Source of the DNA: an uncultured Thioclava sp.
GTDB lineage: Bacteria; Pseudomonadota; Alphaproteobacteria; Rhodobacterales; Rhodobacteraceae
NCBI RefSeq assembly: GCF_913064665.1
Contig: NZ_CAJYBT010000003.1
Location: forward strand, 1-64,000
Direction: 5' to 3'
DNA length: 64,000 nucleotides
Shown one piece after another: positions 8,620-16,131 of the stretch. Every line of letters starts with the position of its first letter. Within the stretch, counting starts at the first letter, position 1. The position numbers and the translations under genes were made by a program. A model generated the notes under the pieces. The model saw only the letters and a program-made list of their open reading frames with translations. It searched no databases and was not told the DNA's origin.

Positions 8620-9222
8620 TCATTGCTTTGGCTGATATATCAGCTTCACACCCTTGTTGAAATCCAGATCATGCCCGCCGCCATTCGCAAGCGTTGTCAT
8701 CGTCATCGACCCAGCATCCAGCGTGCCAAACGGCGCAGCGCCATGAACCGCCCCCGGCGAGACAATCTTGCCGCGATTGGTCTGCATCGTGATCAATTCA
8801 GACGTCAGATGATAGCCCTGCGAGGTTTGCATCGCGACCGAGCCTTGCAAGGTAATTTCACCCGCTGCGGTGGCAAAGCGACCCTGTTGCGCGCTCAGAT
8901 CAGTGACGAGCCCGTTCTTTGCGGTCAGCTTGGCAATAAGCTGTTGCGCAGAGGCACCGCCCCCGTTCTCGGGTTCGGGGCGCGCAAGCTGCGCTGTCAC
9001 AGACAGAGTCGCGCCGTCTTGTGTCACACCTGAAAATTCAGGCCGCGTCAGCGCGGAATCACGTGCAAGCTTTTCCACATCGACCTGCGCGTAGGGAATG
9101 GCCGCACTCGGGTCGATCCGGTTTGAAAACAAGAACAGAGTCGACAACAGCATCAGCGCAACCAGAGGCAGGGCAACCTTGGCCCAACCCACAAGCTGCG
9201 AATGGCGGTTGTCATAGTCCAT
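8620..9222 (-). CDS. lptC: LPS export protein LptC
   Basis: LptC is a single-pass inner membrane protein that receives LPS from LptB2FG and passes it to LptA. From ATG 9222 it has 200 residues, with a short cytoplasmic N-terminus, one membrane helix (about 14-34, VALPLVALMLLSTLFLF) and a periplasmic beta-rich domain. The start overlaps the kdsD stop by one base (TGATG), which decides it over a start 24 bases upstream. Sequence conservation in LptC is low, so the call leans on topology and operon position. Confidence 0.88.
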   Translation of the reverse strand: MDYDNRHSQLVGWAKVALPLVALMLLSTLFLFSNRIDPSAAIPYAQVDVEKLARDSALTRPEFSGVTQDGATLSVTAQLARPEPENGGGASAQQLIAKLTAKNGLVTDLSAQQGRFATAAGEITLQGSVAMQTSQGYHLTSELITMQTNRGKIVSPGAVHGAAPFGTLDAGSMTMTTLANGGGHDLDFNKGVKLIYQPKQ

Positions 9223-10178
9223 CAGACGATCCCGGCACGCAAACAATCATGGATTTGGATGAACCCTACGGGCTGATCATCTTGAACCACAAATAGGCTG
9301 GTGATCTTGCGGTCATTCATCTGCGCCACGGCGGCCTCGGCAAGTTGCTCGGGCGTGATTGTGCGCGGCTTAGCAGTCATCACCTCGGCCACCGTATGTT
9401 GCAACAGACCATCCATATGGCGGCGCAAATCGCCGTCGGTGACGATGCCGCTAAGGCGACCTTGCGCATCCAGCGCGCCGATCACGCCAAAGCCCTTCTG
9501 GCTCATGACCAGTAGTGCCTCTGACATCGGCGTGGCTTCGGGCACCAGCGGCAGATCGGTGTGCATCAGGTCCGACACCTTGGCAAGGCGCGCCCCCAGC
9601 TTGCCGCCGGGATGGAAGGTGCGGAAATGTTCTGCGGTAAAATGACGATGCTCCATCAGCGCCACCGCCAAGGCATCGCCCAGCGCCAGCGTCATCGTCG
9701 TTGAGGTGGTGGGCACCACGCCCGTGCCACAGGCCTCTTCGGCTTGCGGCAGCACCAGCGCCAGATCGGCCTGTTTCAGCAGCGTCGACTCTGGCCGACT
9801 GGCCACCCCGATCATCGGGATCGAAAACCGTCGCGTATGCGCGATCAGATCGGCCAATTCAGGGGTTTCGCCGGAATTGGACAGCACCAGCGCCAGATCG
9901 GTCGGTGTGATCATGCCCAGATCACCATGGCTTGCCTCGGCAGGATGCACGAAATGCGCAGGCGTCCCGGTAGAGGCGAGCGTGGCCGCAATCTTGCGCC
10001 CGATATGGCCCGATTTCCCCATGCCCGAAACAATCACGCGACCCTTGGTGGCCAAGATCATCTCGACCGCACGGGAAAATTCGCCGTTCAGGCTGTCGGC
10101 CAGTGCCGTCATGCCCGCGATTTCAATCGCGATCACCCGGCGCGCCGTTGCGCTGTAATCAGTGGTGGAAGATGTCAT
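9222..10178 (-). CDS. kdsD: Arabinose-5-phosphate isomerase (KdsD/KpsF)
   Basis: The enzyme converts ribulose-5-phosphate to arabinose-5-phosphate, the first committed precursor of Kdo in LPS. It has an SIS domain (about 35-185) with the VSGMGKSGHIGRKIA start, the ASHGDLGM loop and the LVLSNSGET phosphosugar motif. Two CBS domains follow (about 205-318; VSDLMHTD and VAEVMTAK). The 318-residue length is normal. ATG 10178 has a GGAG site and overlaps the rnd stop by 20 bases. Its position directly before lptC ties Kdo supply to LPS export. Confidence 0.93.
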   Translation of the reverse strand: MTSSTTDYSATARRVIAIEIAGMTALADSLNGEFSRAVEMILATKGRVIVSGMGKSGHIGRKIAATLASTGTPAHFVHPAEASHGDLGMITPTDLALVLSNSGETPELADLIAHTRRFSIPMIGVASRPESTLLKQADLALVLPQAEEACGTGVVPTTSTTMTLALGDALAVALMEHRHFTAEHFRTFHPGGKLGARLAKVSDLMHTDLPLVPEATPMSEALLVMSQKGFGVIGALDAQGRLSGIVTDGDLRRHMDGLLQHTVAEVMTAKPRTITPEQLAEAAVAQMNDRKITSLFVVQDDQPVGFIQIHDCLRAGIV

Positions 10179-10773
10179 TGGGCTCTCCCCATCCTAGCAA
10201 ATCAAGCTGCGCCCGCGCGGGCAGAAAATCGAAACAGGATTGCGCCAGCGCGCGGCGATCTTCGCGGATCAGGCGGCGTTCCAACTCCTCGCGCAGCTTG
10301 TGCAGATATAAAACATCGCTCGCCGCGTAGTCTTTTTGTGCCGTACTTAGTGTCGCTGCACCCCAATCCGAGCTTTGCTGTTGCTTGGAAATATCGACTC
10401 CAACTAACTCTTGTAGCAACTGCTTGAGTCCGTGGCGATCGGTGTAGCTGCGCACCATTTTCGAGGCGATCTTGGTGCAAAATATCGGCTGGGTCACAAC
10501 GCCAAAGGCATTGAACAAAGCGGCCAGATCGAAGCGCGCAAAATGAAACAGCTTTTCAGTGTGCGGATCGGCCAGCAACGCGCATAACCGCGGTGCCTCG
10601 GTTTGCCCCTTGGCAATCTTGACCAGATGGGCGCTGCCATCCCCCGAGGACAGCTGCACCAGGCACAATCGGTCCCGGCGCGGGTCAAGCCCCATCGTTT
10701 CGGTATCAACGGCCACGACCGGCCCCAGATCAAGCCCTTCGGGCAGGTCGTTCTCGTGCAGATGGATCGCCAC
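10159..10773 (-). CDS. rnd: Single-domain ribonuclease D
   Basis: This is a DEDDy-type 3'-5' exoribonuclease, probably acting on tRNA precursors. The three exonuclease motifs are VAVDTETMGL (ExoI, Asp and Glu), FHFARFDLAAL (ExoII, Asp) and YAASDVLYL (ExoIII, Tyr and Asp). I place the start at GTG 10773, preceded by AAGGAC, giving 204 residues, the size of alphaproteobacterial RNase D homologues. An in-frame start 96 bases upstream exists but adds an unconserved tail. It lacks the HRDC domains of E. coli RNase D. It is the first gene of the kdsD-lpt operon. Confidence 0.88.
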   Translation of the reverse strand: MAIHLHENDLPEGLDLGPVVAVDTETMGLDPRRDRLCLVQLSSGDGSAHLVKIAKGQTEAPRLCALLADPHTEKLFHFARFDLAALFNAFGVVTQPIFCTKIASKMVRSYTDRHGLKQLLQELVGVDISKQQQSSDWGAATLSTAQKDYAASDVLYLHKLREELERRLIREDRRALAQSCFDFLPARAQLDLLGWGEPNDIFHH

Positions 10774-10945
10774 AGCTTGTCCTTTTTGGTCGTCCTGACA
10801 AGCATATAAGCGCTTTGTGACCGCCTTGCCAACGCGCGAGGTGATCTGCATAGCCGCACCATTTCGCACAGGGTGCCAAGCGCGCTTCGGAGTGGCGATG
10901 ACACAAGGTCTTAGCTTGGTCCGAAACGCGCAGCGACCAGGCTGT

Positions 10946-11083
10946 TTAGGTCTTTTTCTTCTCGCCGAGTCCAGATCCCGGTTGAAGCCCTTTGCTAAAC
11001 AGATCGCTCGTTTTCGAAACGGCCGGTTTGGTCTGTTTCGGCTTCTTGACTTCTTTATTGCCTTTGCTTCTTCCCTTGGCCAT
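10946..11083 (-). CDS. Small lysine-rich protein of unknown function
   Basis: A 45-residue, strongly basic protein (MAKGRSKGNKEVKKPKQTKP at the start, GEKKKT at the end) with no membrane segment or cysteine. ATG 11083 has a good AGGAG site eight bases upstream, which is the main reason to accept the gene. Such small basic proteins occur in Rhodobacterales without known function; RNA or DNA binding is only a guess. It lies between rnd and the transglutaminase-like gene on the same strand. Confidence 0.6.
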   Translation of the reverse strand: MAKGRSKGNKEVKKPKQTKPAVSKTSDLFSKGLQPGSGLGEKKKT

Positions 11084-11165
11084 GTCTGTCACTCCTGTTG
11101 ATGCGCCCGCTCCGGAAGGGGACGGGTCGTCTTTCCGGGCAGGCGTCACGCCCCGGCGCATGGTA

Positions 11166-11972
11166 TCAGACGATCTGGTCAGTCCAGACCTCGAACCCCG
11201 TCAGAACATTCGATCCGAAACTGTGGATCAGGGGTACATCCGCCGCATCACGACCACGCGCCATCAGCACGCGCCCGATCCGCGGGACATTGTTGCGCGG
11301 GTCAAACACCCACCACGCGCCGTCAAGCCAGACCTCCATCCACGCGGCAAAATCGCCGGATGCGTAGGGGGGAGGCATGCCGATATCGCCCAGATAGCCC
11401 GTGCAATAGCGCGCCGGGATGTTCATGCAGCGACAGAAGGTGATCGCAAGATGGGCGTAGTCACGGCACACGCCGCGCGCTTCGTCATAGGCTTGCGCGG
11501 CGCTGCGGGTTGCACGCGCCTGCAGGTAGTCAAAGCGGATATGGTTGTGCACGAAATCACAGATCGCCTGAACGCGTGCTGCACCGGGCGGGCTATTTTG
11601 AAACAAACGCCACGCCTCGGGCGACATCAGATCAGTCTCGCAATAGCGGCTGCCCAGAAGATATTGCAGCGTGTCATCTGGCAGGGCCTCAACCGGGGTT
11701 TGCGCGCTCTGGGGTGGGCGCAAATCGCAGGTGCCGGGATCTCGCACGATGGTTTCGGTGCTGATCGTGAAGTCACCTGCCGGGGCCAGAAGCCGGGTGC
11801 ACCAATTGCCAAACCCATCGCGATAGGCTGTCAGCGGCACAGCTGGATTGGTAACGATGCGGTCGGGATATTCCAGATCGCTCGCGCGCGAAAAATGCAC
11901 GTTCAGCAGTGCAATCATGGGTGTCGGTTGCTCTAGGTGTAACTGGAACCGGCATCCAAGTTGGATGCGCAT
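11166..11972 (-). CDS. Transglutaminase-like (papain-fold) protein
   Basis: The 268-residue protein has an N-terminal beta-rich region (about 1-110) and a C-terminal transglutaminase-like domain. The catalytic-type cysteine is in EARGVCRDYAHLAI and the acid in WVFDPRNN. The position where the catalytic His usually stands before AW reads GDFAAW, so the His appears to be missing. I recall variants with Ser here in alphaproteobacterial members, so loss of the canonical triad may be a family trait. The start at ATG 11972 follows GGGAGA and is preferred over two upstream Met codons. Substrate unknown; members of the family are often annotated as peptidase-like. Confidence 0.75.
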   Translation of the reverse strand: MRIQLGCRFQLHLEQPTPMIALLNVHFSRASDLEYPDRIVTNPAVPLTAYRDGFGNWCTRLLAPAGDFTISTETIVRDPGTCDLRPPQSAQTPVEALPDDTLQYLLGSRYCETDLMSPEAWRLFQNSPPGAARVQAICDFVHNHIRFDYLQARATRSAAQAYDEARGVCRDYAHLAITFCRCMNIPARYCTGYLGDIGMPPPYASGDFAAWMEVWLDGAWWVFDPRNNVPRIGRVLMARGRDAADVPLIHSFGSNVLTGFEVWTDQIV

Positions 11973-12050
11973 ATCAGTCTCTCCCATGGCGCGCCTCATC
12001 TGTGCCATGCGCCACAAGCTGCGCAGAGAGATGTGATCGCGGCACCAATT

Positions 12051-12257
12051 TCATCGCTTCTTTGCATCCAGACGCGACCATGCCTTGCGCCGCTCAGCCC
12101 CTTCGGGCGCATATGAGCTGTCAAAAATGGATCGGCTGGGCGGAATAACCGTACTTTCGGGAATTTCAGAGCGCTTTGCGGTAGGTTTGACCCCGCGCTT
12201 GGTGGTGGGACCGGGTGTTTTGCCTGATTTAAGGCTTGCGGACTCGGAACTGGTCAT
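12051..12257 (-). CDS. Small hypothetical protein
   Basis: A 68-residue hydrophilic protein rich in Ser, Pro and Lys, with a C-terminal block SIFDSSYAPEGAERRKAW. ATG 12257 is preceded by AAAGGA. No membrane helix, metal motif or signal peptide is seen. I do not recognise the family. It ends 79 bases before the transglutaminase-like gene on the same strand and could share a transcript with it. Confidence 0.5.
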   Translation of the reverse strand: MTSSESASLKSGKTPGPTTKRGVKPTAKRSEIPESTVIPPSRSIFDSSYAPEGAERRKAWSRLDAKKR

Positions 12258-12662
12258 CTTGCAGTTTCCTTTCTCATGCAAAGCCGAAAATGCCCATGGC
12301 GATGCGGATGGCGGTCGTGAAGTCTGAGCCTGCCCGTGCCTATCAACAAAACCAGCCATAGCCCCGCACGCATAGCGCGGAGCACTTCCAAATCTGTTTC
12401 GAAATCAAGGTTGTCGGGTCGTAGCCAGTCGACTGGCACAAGTCAAAATCGCAAAGAGATTTCTCGATCCGGTCAATAAAACGATTGCCGGGGGTCAACT
12501 TTGCTTAAACGTAATATATGCGTTTCGCGAAAAAATACGAGAGCAAAGCCAAAAGAAATCGGCCACGTCTTTGGCGCAGACTGTGCCGATCGCTGTGAAA
12601 CGAAAAGACCCGCCGCGACATATCTGTCTGGCGGGTCTTTCAAAGATGCACTTGGGAAGGCG
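12258..12662. other. Gene-poor spacer with a possible frameshifted small reading frame
   Basis: No intact gene is supported in these 405 bases. On the minus strand a short reading frame from about 12439 encodes a hydrophobic stretch (GLWLVLLIGTG) and then turns arginine/histidine-rich. Leaving out one base near 12331 would restore a plausible ending, SDFTTAIRIAMGIFGFA, with a stop at 12274-12276, just before the ribosome site of the 68-residue gene. This may be a decayed or wrongly sequenced small membrane protein. The ChrR terminator lies at the other end. Confidence 0.35.
12604..12640 (-). terminator. Terminator of rpoE-chrR
   Basis: A perfect 11-bp stem (12604-12614 with 12630-12640) around a 15-base loop lies 23 bases after the chrR stop. 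On the minus strand the arm ends in CTTTTCG, a short T run. Confidence 0.7.
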
Positions 12663-13301
12663 TCAGATCCGAAAGATCGGCTGCAACAAGCGGGGCAGGA
12701 GACTGTTGAATTTCAATGGTGCGCTTGTAGCCGCCAGACAAATACAAGCCTCGCCCATGCCAGCAATCGGGGTGTGATCAAGATCATCCTCGGCCACTTC
12801 GACATCGCCCACGCCATACTCGCCCGTTTCGTCGCTGAACGAACCTTGCAGCACCAGCGTCAATTCCAGCCCGGTATGGCTGTGATCGGGCACGGCCATT
12901 CCCGGTGGGATGTAAAGCAGACGCGCCGAACCCTCTTTGTCTGCACTTAGGATCGCCTGACGAATACCGCCGCCCAAGGACCGCCAGCGCGGCGTGTCCG
13001 AGCCCATCTCGGCGATCAGCGCACCGGGATAGATGCCGGCTTTCTGCGGTGCGGGGGGTGCAGGTGCGACAATCTCGTCAAGCCCATCAAAGACGCGCGC
13101 GCGCAGATCGTCTGAGGCCTCGACAGCCTCAAGCGTTTCCAGCACGACGCCGCCCGCCAATTCCTCGGCTTCAAGTCGTGCCCGGCATTCGTCGCATTGG
13201 CTGACATGCGTCGCCACAACCAACGAAAACGCATGACCAAGGCTTCCGGCGGCATACGACCGGACCAGCCATTCTGGAAGATGATGCGTAATCTCTTTCA
13301 T
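12663..13301 (-). CDS. chrR: ChrR-type zinc anti-sigma factor with cupin domain
   Basis: In Rhodobacter sphaeroides ChrR holds sigma-E inactive until singlet oxygen or organic hydroperoxides appear. This 212-residue homologue keeps the zinc ligands of the N-terminal anti-sigma domain (His6, His32, Cys36, Cys39, in HVSQCDECR). It also keeps the C-terminal cupin metal site (HSHTGLE, His140, His142, Glu146, and His176), needed for the singlet oxygen response in R. sphaeroides. Its ATG overlaps the rpoE stop by four bases, giving coupled sigma and anti-sigma production. The cytoplasmic location fits the absence of membrane segments. Confidence 0.92.
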   Translation of the reverse strand: MKEITHHLPEWLVRSYAAGSLGHAFSLVVATHVSQCDECRARLEAEELAGGVVLETLEAVEASDDLRARVFDGLDEIVAPAPPAPQKAGIYPGALIAEMGSDTPRWRSLGGGIRQAILSADKEGSARLLYIPPGMAVPDHSHTGLELTLVLQGSFSDETGEYGVGDVEVAEDDLDHTPIAGMGEACICLAATSAPLKFNSLLPRLLQPIFRI

Positions 13302-13885
13302 TCGTCCCTCAGATCTCTCAATTCGTGCCGTAACTTCTCCAGTGCGAGCCGAATTCGTGACTTAATTGTTCCCAAGGCAAGGCCGGTGGCCTCACGTATT
13401 TCCGCCTGTGTCAGCTCGCCAACATAGGCGCGCTCAATAATGTCGCGCTGCGATTTTGGCAGCGTCGCAAGCGCCTCACGCAGTTGCACGGCCTCTTGCT
13501 CTAAGGAGACCGCCGCGTCCGCATCATGGGTTTCGCGGCTTTCTGCCTCGATGACCATTTCATCGGGCACCGGGCGCGGGCGCCGTCTGATCACGTCAAT
13601 CTGGCGATTGCGCGCGATCCGATAAATCCAAGCGGATGCACGCGCCCGGCTCTCATCATAAAGATCGGCCTTGCGCCAGATCGTCAGCATCACGTCCTGC
13701 ACGACATCCTCTGCTGCCGCTCCAGACATGCCCGAACGAATCAGCATTCCTTTCAGGCGTGGCGTGAAATGATCATACAGCCGCCCAAAGGCCGCCTTGT
13801 CGCGGTGATCGCGGACGGCCACCAACCATTCCGTCTGCTCGCAACCTTCAGATCTCTGTTCGCTCGCCGCGACGCTGTCGTTCAT
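13298..13885 (-). CDS. rpoE: ECF sigma factor of the RpoE/ChrR (ECF11) type
   Basis: Region 2 is visible as YDHFTPRLKGML, AAAEDVVQDVMLTIWRKADLYD and ASAWIYRIARNRQIDVIRRR. Region 4 is seen as LPKSQRDIIERAYVGELTQAEIREATGLALGTIKSR (quoted only as a landmark range, about residues 142-177). I choose ATG 13885, which has GGGAAG upstream and gives 195 residues. The longer frame to 13966 would start within a few bases of the predicted transcription start. It directs RNA polymerase to TGATCC-type promoters; one lies upstream of itself and one faces the lipid-modifying operon. Confidence 0.92.
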   Translation of the reverse strand: MNDSVAASEQRSEGCEQTEWLVAVRDHRDKAAFGRLYDHFTPRLKGMLIRSGMSGAAAEDVVQDVMLTIWRKADLYDESRARASAWIYRIARNRQIDVIRRRPRPVPDEMVIEAESRETHDADAAVSLEQEAVQLREALATLPKSQRDIIERAYVGELTQAEIREATGLALGTIKSRIRLALEKLRHELRDLRDE

Positions 13886-13972
13886 ATTCTTCCCAGAATG
13901 CCCCGGCCACATGCCTTGCGGCAGCGGCGATTTCAGATCGGAGCCTATGGTCATCGTGTTAAACATGACAAG

Positions 13973-14000
13973 ACTACGGATCGTTTTATCACCCGGATCA
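13973..14000 (-). promoter_or_regulatory. Predicted sigma-E autoregulatory promoter of rpoE-chrR
   Basis: Reading the minus strand, TGATCC (14000-13995), 16 bases, then CGTAGT (13978-13973). This matches the TGATCC -35 of R. sphaeroides sigma-E promoters with a TA-type -10 at the known distance. Transcription would begin near 13966, leaving about an 80-base leader before ATG 13885. Confidence 0.65.
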
Positions 14001-14020
14001 CCCTATGGCGAAAAAACTTC

Positions 14021-14048
14021 TGATCCAAAGCCTAGTACCGGGCGTTAT
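14021..14048 (+). promoter_or_regulatory. Predicted sigma-E promoter of the flavoprotein-cyclopropane synthase operon
   Basis: TGATCC (14021-14026), 16 bases, then CGTTAT (14043-14048). Same -35 and spacing as the divergent rpoE promoter 20 bases away. It lies about 27 bases before ATG 14075. Confidence 0.65.
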
Positions 14049-14074
14049 CGCTTCAAGTGATTGGGAGTTTTGAT

Positions 14075-15385
14075 ATGTCCTTCGACGCACCGCATCCGAG
14101 CGCACAGCGCATCGCCATCATCGGATCGGGCATTTCCGGGTTGGCGGCTGCATGGCAGCTTGCACCGCATAACCAAGTGACGATTTACGAAGCCGAAGCC
14201 CGATTGGGTGGCCACTCGCGCACGATCTATGCGGGTCGGCGGGGCGATCAGCCCGTCGATACAGGATTTATCGTGTTCAACTACGCCAATTATCCCCATC
14301 TGACGCGGATGTTCGCAGAGCTTGATGTGCCGGTGGAACGCTCCGACATGAGCTTTGGTGTCAGCATCGATCAGGGCCGAATCGAATATGCGCTGCGCGA
14401 TTTGCGCGGTCTGGTGGCGCAAAAGCGCAATCTAGCGCGGCCCGGATTTTATCGGATGGTCGCCGATATTGCTAAGTTCAACGCCCGCGCCGTTGAATTG
14501 GCGCAGACCGATGACATGACAATCGATGCGCTGATGGATGGGCTGCAAATGGGCGACTGGTTTCGCCGCTATTATTTACTGCCGATTTGCGGAGCGATCT
14601 GGTCCACGCCCGCCGCCGAGATCGGCGCGTTTCCCGCCCGCAGCCTGATGCGTTTCTTTGAAAACCACGCGCTGTTGTCGGCCACAGGGCAACACCAATG
14701 GTGGACCGTTTCGGGCGGCTCGATCGAATATGTCCGTCGACTGGAGGCTGCTTTGCGCCTGAGGGGCGTGGTGTTCCGGCCTAGAACGCCCGTCACCTCT
14801 GTGCAGCGTCGTGCGAATAACGTCACTATTACGGCGCAAAACTGCCTTCCAGAGACATTTGATCAGGTGATCATCGCGACGCATTCCGATCAGGCCTTGC
14901 GCATCTTGGCGCAACCGACGGCGCAGGAGAAAGCGGCGCTTAGCGCAATTCGCTATCAGCCAAATGACGTTTTTCTGCATCGCGACATTCGGCAGATGCC
15001 GCGGCGGCGGGCTTGTTGGTCAAGTTGGACTTATCAAGCCTCGCAAAATCAAACCGAGACGCGCTTGGGCGTTACCTATTGGATGAACAAGCTGCAAAAC
15101 ATTCCCCAAGACGACCCGCTTTTTGTCACGCTCAACCCCGAGGCCGAAATCGCGCAAGAAACGATCTATGATCACGAGGTATTCTGGCATCCGGTCTTTG
15201 ACCGCGCAGCCTTGCGGGCTCAAGGCGAGATACAGGCAATTCAGGGCTTGAACAGAACGTGGTATGCAGGTGCATGGCTGCGTCATGGTTTTCATGAAGA
15301 CGGCTTTGCTTCGGCGGTGCGGGTGGCGCGTGGCATCAGCTGCGGCGCGTTGACCCAACCCGCGCTTGAGGCGGTGCCCGCATGA
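14075..15385 (+). CDS. FAD-dependent amine oxidase-like oxidoreductase (COG2907 type)
   Basis: The 436-residue protein opens with a dinucleotide-binding motif AIIGSGISGLAAAW followed by YEAEARLGGHSRT, which binds FAD. An ATHSDQALRIL block and a C-terminal YAGAWLRHGFHEDGF typical of this flavoprotein group follow. The start at ATG 14075 has a GGGAG site. It heads an operon with DUF1365, a cyclopropane-fatty-acid synthase-like methylase and DUF3833, so it likely oxidises or desaturates a membrane lipid acyl chain. In R. sphaeroides, sigma-E controls comparable genes and a member of this methylase group has been linked to furan fatty acid formation; a role of that kind here is inference. Confidence 0.85.
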   Translation: MSFDAPHPSAQRIAIIGSGISGLAAAWQLAPHNQVTIYEAEARLGGHSRTIYAGRRGDQPVDTGFIVFNYANYPHLTRMFAELDVPVERSDMSFGVSIDQGRIEYALRDLRGLVAQKRNLARPGFYRMVADIAKFNARAVELAQTDDMTIDALMDGLQMGDWFRRYYLLPICGAIWSTPAAEIGAFPARSLMRFFENHALLSATGQHQWWTVSGGSIEYVRRLEAALRLRGVVFRPRTPVTSVQRRANNVTITAQNCLPETFDQVIIATHSDQALRILAQPTAQEKAALSAIRYQPNDVFLHRDIRQMPRRRACWSSWTYQASQNQTETRLGVTYWMNKLQNIPQDDPLFVTLNPEAEIAQETIYDHEVFWHPVFDRAALRAQGEIQAIQGLNRTWYAGAWLRHGFHEDGFASAVRVARGISCGALTQPALEAVPA

Positions 15386-16131
15386 ACGCCGAGTTTTGCC
15401 CAGGTTACACCGGCCACGCACGGCGCGGCGCGATTGCTCACAGCTTCCGCTACCATGTCGACTATGTGTTGATTGACCCGGATTCTAACGGCCCTTGGCC
15501 GCGCTTGTTTTCGCGCAAAGGTCACAATCTGGCGGTCCTGCGCGATCGTGACTACGGAGGTGTGCGCGGGCAGGGCGAGGGGGCAAAATGGGCGCGTCGC
15601 AAGCTGGCCGAGGCTGGTGCGCCCGATCCGCATGCCATCTGCCTGTTAACCCAGCCGCGCATCTTTGGTGCTGTGTTTAACCCGGTGAATTTCTGGCTGT
15701 CCTTCGACGCGCAAAACCAGTTGCGCGCAGTAATTGCCGAGGTGAACAACACTTTTGGCGACCGTCACTCTTACCTCTGCGCAACGCCAAATTTCGACCC
15801 TATTACGGCGACAACTGTGCTGCATAGCCGGAAGGTTTTCCATGTATCGCCGTTTCAGGACATCGCGGGTGACTATCAGTTTCGGTTCCACATCACCGAT
15901 GACACGATCCGCATTCGCATCGCGCATGAGAACGGTGGCGAGGGAGTGGTTGCAACGCTCGTCACCACGCGTCGACCGCTGCGCTCTCGCGATTTGATCG
16001 GCATTGCCTTGCGCCGCCCGCTGACCCCGATCCGCACGATCGCGCTGATCCATTGGCAAGCGCTGCGCCTGAAACTCAAAGGGGCGGTCTATCGCCCGCA
16101 TCCGGCCCCCCCGAATGAGGAGATCTCCTGA
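15382..16131 (+). CDS. DUF1365 family protein
   Basis: A 249-residue DUF1365 protein, recognised by the N-terminal GHARRGAIAHSFRYHVDYVL, LLTQPRIFGAVFNPVNFW and AEVNNTFGDRH blocks. Function unproven, but the family nearly always travels with the flavoprotein upstream and the cyclopropane synthase-like methylase downstream, pointing to lipid modification. Its ATG overlaps the upstream stop by four bases and its own stop overlaps the next ATG by one base, so translation of all three is coupled. Confidence 0.88.
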   Translation: MNAEFCPGYTGHARRGAIAHSFRYHVDYVLIDPDSNGPWPRLFSRKGHNLAVLRDRDYGGVRGQGEGAKWARRKLAEAGAPDPHAICLLTQPRIFGAVFNPVNFWLSFDAQNQLRAVIAEVNNTFGDRHSYLCATPNFDPITATTVLHSRKVFHVSPFQDIAGDYQFRFHITDDTIRIRIAHENGGEGVVATLVTTRRPLRSRDLIGIALRRPLTPIRTIALIHWQALRLKLKGAVYRPHPAPPNEEIS

